Of a DNA stretch of 18,398 nucleotides, positions 14,376 through 18,398 are shown one piece after another. The position numbers and the translations under genes were made by a program. The number at the start of each line of letters is the position of its first letter. Position 1 is the first letter of the stretch. Source of the DNA: Chloroflexota bacterium (lineage in GTDB: Bacteria; Chloroflexota; Chloroflexia; QHBQ01; JADMIH01); NCBI GenBank assembly GCA_015478675.1, contig JADMIH010000068.1, positions 1 through 18,398 on the forward strand, written 5' to 3'. The notes under the pieces are model-generated. The model did not search any database. It was not told the DNA's origin and saw only the letters and a program-made list of their open reading frames with translations.

Positions 14376-14528
14376 GTTAGCTTGTGTTTCCCTTTCGAAA
14401 TAAAAGCCTGTCGTCGTTCAGGTGAGGTCTGGCCAGTGGAGTGCTCCGAGGGGCTTGCTCGCTAACCGGGGAGGGGAACTGCGAGTTACCTTGCGATACA
14501 TTTTAGCTTGCCAGCTTCTACCACTCGG

Positions 14529-14557
14529 ATTGTATCACAGTTATTGCCGCTTGGCAA
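14529..14557 (-). promoter_or_regulatory. Promoter TTGCCA-17-TACAAT with TGn for the zinc-ribbon gene
   Basis: On the minus strand TTGCCA (14557 to 14552) is 17 bp from TACAAT (14534 to 14529), and TGA precedes the -10. Each hexamer matches consensus at 5 of 6 positions. The predicted leader is about 147 nt. Confidence 0.65.
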
Positions 14558-14560
14558 TAA
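14541..14560. promoter_or_regulatory. 20-bp palindrome overlapping the -35 box (candidate operator)
   Basis: TTATTGCC-GCTT-GGCAATAA is a perfect 8-bp inverted repeat with a 4-bp centre. It covers the -35 hexamer of the zinc-ribbon promoter and, on the other strand, a TTGGCA (14551-14556) that could be a -35 for rightward transcription (TATCAG 17 bp on). The placement is typical of a repressor site. Confidence 0.5.
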
Positions 14561-14700
14561 CCAATTTTGCGATTATCAGGAGCACTTTCGCGCATTGGCG
14601 GTTCCACCCGGTTTTCATGCCGCGCTTGTGACGGTACAGCCTATTCACAAGCTCAGGTACGCTGATTTCGAGTGAGGCGAATCCAGAAGCATGGCTGATG

Positions 14701-14729
14701 TTGAAGACACCGGGAGAATCGGTTATAAA
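14701..14729 (+). promoter_or_regulatory. Promoter TTGAAG-17-TATAAA for lysS
   Basis: TTGAAG (14701-14706) and TATAAA (14724-14729) are separated by exactly 17 bp. Transcription from about 14736 would exclude ATG 14691 and give a leader of about 48 nt to ATG 14784. Confidence 0.55.
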
Positions 14730-14783
14730 CAGAAGCGAGCCATCTTTACGCCAGGCAAAATCAATGGAGCAGGAAAAGATGCC

Positions 14784-16358
14784 ATGACAGAAGACGATGA
14801 TAATATAGAAGAGAGGCGAGACTACGCTACCGAGCTTGGCATGGGCGACCAGGAGCGTCAGCGCCTCAACAAGCTGGAGGAGATGCGGCAGGCGGGTATA
14901 GACCCCTATCCGCCACGCTCGCACCGGACCCACACCGCCACAGGAGCGGTCGCTGATTTCGGGCAGTGGGAAGCCACTCAGCAAGAGAGAGAAACCGCAC
15001 AGGGTGAGACCAATGTAGAGATGGAAGCGCCCCATGTTGTGCTCGCCGGCAGGCTCAGGCTGCGCCGCCCCGGTGGGAAGGTTACTTTCGCTCATTTGGA
15101 GGACGAGTCGGGACGGGTGCAGCTCTATTTTCGGGTAAATGACCTGACAGAGCCACCCTGGAACTACGAGGCTGTCAACAACTATCTTGACCTCGGAGAC
15201 TTCATACAGGTTGAGGGCTTCATGTTTCGCACACGCACAGGCGAAATAACGCTGCACGTCGAGAAGTACCACCTCCTTTCTAAGGCGCTGCACCCACTGC
15301 CTGAAAAGTATCACGGCCTCTCTGACGTAGAGACGCGCTACCGCCAACGCTACCTCGACCTAGTCTCCAACGAAGATGCGCGCCAGACGTTTCGCACCCG
15401 CAGCAAGATTGTATCGCACATAAGGAGCTTCCTTGACGCTCGCGGCTTCCTGGAGGTAGAGACCCCTGTGTTGCAGTCGCTCTATGGAGGCGCGGCTGCC
15501 AGACCTTTTGTCACTCACCACAACACGCTCGACCAGACTCTTTATCTGCGTATAGCCGACGAGCTATACCTGAAGCGGCTCATAGTGGGCGGTTTCGAGC
15601 GTGTGTACGAGATAGGGCACGATTTTCGTAACGAGGGTATTGATATAAAGCACAACCCTGAGTTCACCATGTTGGAGCTTTACCAGGCATACGCCGACTA
15701 CAACGATATGATGTCACTTCTGGAGGAGATGGTTTCTCAGGCAGTTCAGGAGATACATGGTGGCTATAGCTGTGAATATCAGGAGCAACTGCTTGACTTT
15801 ACCCCACCCTGGCCGCGTGTTGACTGGCGCACCACACTCTTAGAGCGCTCTGGAATAGATATCTCCTTGTACCCAGGAGCGGAAGAGTTGTTGAATGTAG
15901 CTCGCGAGAAAGGGGTGCAGGTAGAAACGAACGCCAGTCGCGCCAAGGTTCTAGATGAGCTGCAAGGCTACTTCATTGAGCCTCTGCTGGTGCAGCCATC
16001 TTTCCTCATCAACTATCCGGTAGAGGTATCTCCTCTCGCCAAGCGTGTGCCCGGCGACCCATCAGTGGTAGAGCGTTTCGAGCCTTTTGTGTCAACGTTC
16101 GAGATTGGCAATGCCTTCAGCGAGTTGAACGACCCCTTAGACCAGTACGAGCGCTTCCGCGAGCAGGTAGAAGCAGGTTTCAGAGGCGATATCGAAGCCC
16201 ACCAGATGGACCTCGACTACATAACAGCCTTGATGGTGGGAATGCCCCCGACCGGCGGTATGGGCGTAGGCATAGACCGCCTGACAATGCTCCTTACCGA
16301 CAAGTATTCTATCCGAGATGTGATACTCTTTCCGCATATGAAGAAGCTGGAGAGCTAG
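14784..16358 (+). CDS. lysS: Lysyl-tRNA synthetase, class II
   Basis: Charges tRNA-Lys with lysine using ATP; cytosolic dimer. The N-terminal helix RQRLNKLEEMRQAGIDPYP (25-43) is followed by a hydrophilic insert (about 50-82). The OB-fold anticodon domain runs about 83-165 (VVLAGRLRLRRPGGKVTFAHLEDESG). Class II motif 1 lies in 211-241 (FLEVETPVLQSLYGGAAARPF), motif 2 at 281-298 (FRNEGIDIKHNPEFTMLE) and motif 3 at 492-501 (GMGVGIDRL). The frame is open from ATG 14691, but ATG 14784 has GGAGCAGGA upstream at 9 nt, a promoter lies between the two, and the 31 extra residues do not resemble a LysRS start. The resulting 524 residues fit the family. The lipid kinase gene follows after about 50-95 bp. 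Confidence 0.97.
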   Translation: MTEDDDNIEERRDYATELGMGDQERQRLNKLEEMRQAGIDPYPPRSHRTHTATGAVADFGQWEATQQERETAQGETNVEMEAPHVVLAGRLRLRRPGGKVTFAHLEDESGRVQLYFRVNDLTEPPWNYEAVNNYLDLGDFIQVEGFMFRTRTGEITLHVEKYHLLSKALHPLPEKYHGLSDVETRYRQRYLDLVSNEDARQTFRTRSKIVSHIRSFLDARGFLEVETPVLQSLYGGAAARPFVTHHNTLDQTLYLRIADELYLKRLIVGGFERVYEIGHDFRNEGIDIKHNPEFTMLELYQAYADYNDMMSLLEEMVSQAVQEIHGGYSCEYQEQLLDFTPPWPRVDWRTTLLERSGIDISLYPGAEELLNVAREKGVQVETNASRAKVLDELQGYFIEPLLVQPSFLINYPVEVSPLAKRVPGDPSVVERFEPFVSTFEIGNAFSELNDPLDQYERFREQVEAGFRGDIEAHQMDLDYITALMVGMPPTGGMGVGIDRLTMLLTDKYSIRDVILFPHMKKLES

Positions 16359-16389
16359 GGAGCAGGGATCAGAGCTAGTGCCTGGTGGT

Positions 16390-16444
16390 CCATCTCTTGC
16401 ACTGTAGATGGAGCGCTGGAAGGCGTACGTCCATAGTTTATGGA
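16390..16444. other. Two small perfect hairpins between lysS and the lipid kinase gene
   Basis: CCATCT (16390-16395) pairs with AGATGG (16406-16411), and TCCATA (16430-16435) with TATGGA (16439-16444). The second ends 8 bp before ATG 16453. They may affect translation or be chance. Confidence 0.3.
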
Positions 16445-16452
16445 TTATCTCT

Positions 16453-17565
16453 ATGGCTGAGACAGCCCAGGCCAAAAGTAAGAAGGACAGAGAAGTGCAG
16501 CAAACTATCCAAGAACAGAGCGCCTACTCGCCCCGGGAAGCGCACGACAACGTGCCGAAAGGCGCCAGGGTGAAGGTTATAGTCAACCCCGCGTCGGGGC
16601 AAAAGGCAGGCTTCACCACGAATGCAGCAGGCGTTGAGGATGTCCGCCGCTTACTTGAGGCCAACAATATCAACGCCGATATTGTGGAGACCGAGTACCC
16701 CAAGCACGCTACCAAGCTGGCAAAGGCCGCTATAAAAGAGGGTTATGAGGTCGTGATCGCCTGTGGGGGCGATGGCACAGTTGCCGAGGTAGCAATCGCC
16801 TTGATCAACAGCAAAGTAACCCTTGGGATAATGCCGCTCGGCAGCGCGAACAACGTGGCCCGGATGATGCACGTCCCTTTTGATCTGGGAGAAGCGGCCA
16901 AGCTGCTGCGCCTTGGCGAAGTAAAAGACGTAGATGTAGGACGCTGCAATGGCGAGTACTTCCTTGAGACTGCGGGGGTTGGCCTAGACGCTGCCCTCTT
17001 CCCTATCCTAAATCACCTTGACCAGGGTGAGTATATAAAGCTCATAGATGTAGCCCGTACCTTCTTCAAGTTCCGCCCGCGCAGCATCACAATTGTGCTG
17101 GATGGGCGAGCGGTGAGGATGCGGGCGTTGGTGGTGCTGGTTGCGAACGGCCCCTACTGGGGCTACTCGATACCTCTTGCCCCTGACGCTAAGGTGGATG
17201 ACCACAAGTTCGACGTGGTGGTTTTCCGCAACTTCAGCAAGCTCTCTTTTATCAGGCACATCCTTGCCGCCCTCATGAGGCGCCAGGCCAGGCCAGGCTC
17301 AGTCAATTCGCAGCCGTTAAAGCGCGCTCCATATGACCCCAGATTGCGCACCTATACAGCCCGCCGTGTGCAGGTGCTCACTTCTCGCTGGCGGACGTGG
17401 CCTGTTCATGCCGACGCTTTGCCGCGCGGCACCACGCCTGCCCGGATAGATATAGTACCGGGCGCGCTGCGCGTTATTACCGGCCCAGGCGAGCACGTCA
17501 CAGAGCCTGCATCCAAAGGCACACCTAAGGGCGAGCCGCCTGAGCACAGACTCCGCAAGAAGTAG
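16453..17565 (+). CDS. Diacylglycerol kinase-family lipid kinase (YegS/DagK-like)
   Basis: Predicted ATP-dependent kinase of diacylglycerol or a related lipid, acting at the inner face of the membrane. Numbered from ATG 16453 (370 residues), VKVIVNPASGQKAG (40-53) opens the catalytic domain, ACGGDGTVAEVA (103-114) is the GGDG nucleotide motif and GIMPLGSANNVAR (125-137) replaces the usual GTxND. VLVANGPYWGYSIPLAPDAKVDD is the C-terminal domain hallmark. It has a charged N-terminal leader of about 35 residues and a Pro/Lys-rich C-terminal tail, making it longer than the ~300-residue norm. ATG 16408 is in frame and equally lacks a ribosome site, so the start is uncertain. It follows lysS closely and probably shares its transcript. 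Confidence 0.92.
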   Translation: MAETAQAKSKKDREVQQTIQEQSAYSPREAHDNVPKGARVKVIVNPASGQKAGFTTNAAGVEDVRRLLEANNINADIVETEYPKHATKLAKAAIKEGYEVVIACGGDGTVAEVAIALINSKVTLGIMPLGSANNVARMMHVPFDLGEAAKLLRLGEVKDVDVGRCNGEYFLETAGVGLDAALFPILNHLDQGEYIKLIDVARTFFKFRPRSITIVLDGRAVRMRALVVLVANGPYWGYSIPLAPDAKVDDHKFDVVVFRNFSKLSFIRHILAALMRRQARPGSVNSQPLKRAPYDPRLRTYTARRVQVLTSRWRTWPVHADALPRGTTPARIDIVPGALRVITGPGEHVTEPASKGTPKGEPPEHRLRKK

Positions 17566-17622
17566 GGTGTCGCGATTCTGCTTTGCCAGCGAAGTAATAG
17601 CTTCTCCACCAACGGAGAATAC

Positions 17623-17683
17623 AACGCCCAGTATCGAGGTCCCCTCCCCACGCGTGGGAAAGGGGGGTCGAGGGCTGGGCGTT
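17623..17683. terminator. Long hairpin terminator between convergent genes
   Basis: 17623-17631 is the exact reverse complement of 17675-17683 (9 bp), and inside it lies the 12-bp palindrome CCCACGCGTGGG plus C-rich and G-rich arms. The + strand continues with GTTTGATT. It separates the lipid kinase gene from the lipoprotein remnant. Confidence 0.6.
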
Positions 17684-17686
17684 TGA

Positions 17687-18085
17687 TTACCCGATCATGG
17701 CCTCATAGCCACCGGCATATCCGGCTTCATGCTGATGGGTGGAGCAGTGATAGTCACCGGAGCATCTACATTGCTCCACTTGAAGGTGCCATTGGTGGCG
17801 CTGCCGATCTTCACGAGGTCCATAGCCTGGCCCGCCGCGTTTGACGTTGTTTGCTGTCAGGTCAATATCACCCTTCAATGTGACACGTTGCCCTGAGGAA
17901 GTAAGGTCAGCCTCCATGTGGTAAGTCTTGGCTGCCTTCATATTAGCTATCGCCTCCTTCAGCAGGTCGGCGTTACTCTTGGCCGCTGGAGCGTCGCTAT
18001 CACCTCCGCATGCCGTGAGAGAGGCCATCATGGTCACGGCCCGCACTAATACACCTGCAATCCGCAGCCTTAAAGAAGTTGCCAT
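17687..18085 (-). pseudogene. LppX/LprG-like lipoprotein gene, frameshifted and shortened
   Basis: The start is intact: AAGGA 7 nt before ATG 18085, a signal peptide and lipobox LTAC with Cys26, followed by GGDSDAPAAKSNADLLKEA and a segment (51-80) ending in TLKGDIDLTANN that fits the LppX/LprAFG family. From about 17850 this frame gives meaningless sequence up to the TAA at 17687. A different frame carries the family-like ending instead: GQAMDLVKIGS, then NGTFKWSNVDAPVTITAPP, stopping at 17695-17697. Joining the frames gives only about 130 residues against the usual 220-250, so a central piece also appears lost. An assembly error could explain the frameshift but not the missing middle. Confidence 0.62.
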
Positions 18086-18210
18086 TGTCTTTTCCTTTCC
18101 TCGAATGAGATTCTTGCCTTGAGGTCCATATGCTCATCAATGTCACAGTGGAGAACGACAGACCCTGTATGCTCTATTTTTTCTTCTGATAATGAGGACG
18201 TGAGTATTCT

Positions 18211-18238
18211 GAACTCTCACAGGCGAGAGTAAGAGTTC
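18211..18238. other. Hairpin upstream of the lipoprotein remnant
   Basis: GAACTCT (18211-18217) pairs with AGAGTTC (18232-18238), with an alternative CTCTC/GAGAG pairing inside. It is followed by GC-rich repeats. No function assigned. Confidence 0.3.
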
Positions 18239-18267
18239 CGAGTATGGGTGGAGGCGTACCCTTACGC

Positions 18268-18351
18268 ACCCTCACCCCATGCCCCTCTCCCATGAAGGGA
18301 GAGGGGGCTTTATTGCTGGGGAGTATATCTCCCATCAAGGGAAAGGGGGCC
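18268..18351. repeat. REP-like intergenic repeat, two hairpin copies
   Basis: 18282-18291 and 18297-18306 form a perfect 10-bp stem (CCCCTCTCCC) with a 5-nt loop. A second, degenerate copy lies at 18328-18350, matching 18286-18308 at 21 of 23 positions. This 'ccctcacccc...cccctctccc' pattern is common between genes in many bacteria. The open frames across it are artefacts of the repeat. Confidence 0.75.
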
Positions 18352-18398
18352 AGGCTAGCCCTTCCACCCCCAACCCCGAACATTTACCACCAACGGGT

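Noticed and set aside
14541..15347. 268-residue open frame antisense to the lysS start
   Set aside because: Mostly the shadow of lysS. It has no domain and no ribosome site, and it would be read through the lysS promoter; its end uses the palindrome as a stop.
18174..18383. 69-residue minus-strand frame containing PSPFMGEGHGVRVRKG
   Set aside because: This peptide is the usual artefact of translating the common 'cccctctccc' intergenic repeat.

Overview
The window is a dense, bacterial, chromosomal housekeeping region of moderate-to-high GC. It holds 16 intact protein genes and two damaged ones. I saw no rRNA, tRNA, CRISPR array, transposase, integrase or phage gene. The organism is probably a member of Chloroflexota or a close relative. 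The hints are the double zinc-ribbon protein with a glycine-rich linker, the HNH remnant of a type I associate with that group, frequent Ile ATA and Arg AGG codons, and degenerate heptamer repeats in intergenic gaps. This placement is an inference from a few features, not a demonstrated fact.

Layout. Positions 1-229 hold a structured, gene-free element. Three rightward genes follow: an EamA-type drug/metabolite exporter, thymidine kinase (tdk) and an OGG-type 8-oxoguanine DNA glycosylase whose promoter implies a leaderless mRNA. From 3.1 to 12.7 kb everything reads leftward. In order of transcription these genes are pyrC (dihydroorotase resembling the animal CAD domain), an RpoD-family sigma factor, dxs, a small methyltransferase, then a tightly packed cluster of GDPD, fni, VOC/glyoxalase, Nudix hydrolase and rsmG, ending in a truncated HNH endonuclease gene that runs into the 3' end of the glycosylase gene. 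From 13.2 kb a serine carboxylesterase (+) converges on a zinc-ribbon gene (-) across a 15-bp perfect terminator stem. The zinc-ribbon gene is divergent from lysS, which is followed by a diacylglycerol/sphingosine-kinase-family lipid kinase. The right end holds a frameshifted, shortened lipoprotein gene and REP-like GC-rich repeats.

How the genes fit together. dxs makes 1-deoxyxylulose 5-phosphate, which commits carbon to isoprenoids, and fni interconverts the two isoprenoid building blocks. Both lie on the same strand about 1.5 kb apart. GDPD and the lipid kinase act on phospholipid backbones. tdk and pyrC supply pyrimidine nucleotides. The glycosylase and possibly the Nudix enzyme deal with damaged or surplus nucleotides. 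The sigma factor, rsmG and lysS serve transcription and translation. Promoters of the TATAAT type, several with an extended TGn -10, lie before many transcription units. I found no convincing new defence or mobile system. The more unusual items are the first 200 bp, the repeats around pyrC and at the dxs stop codon, the palindrome between the zinc-ribbon gene and lysS, and the two decaying genes.
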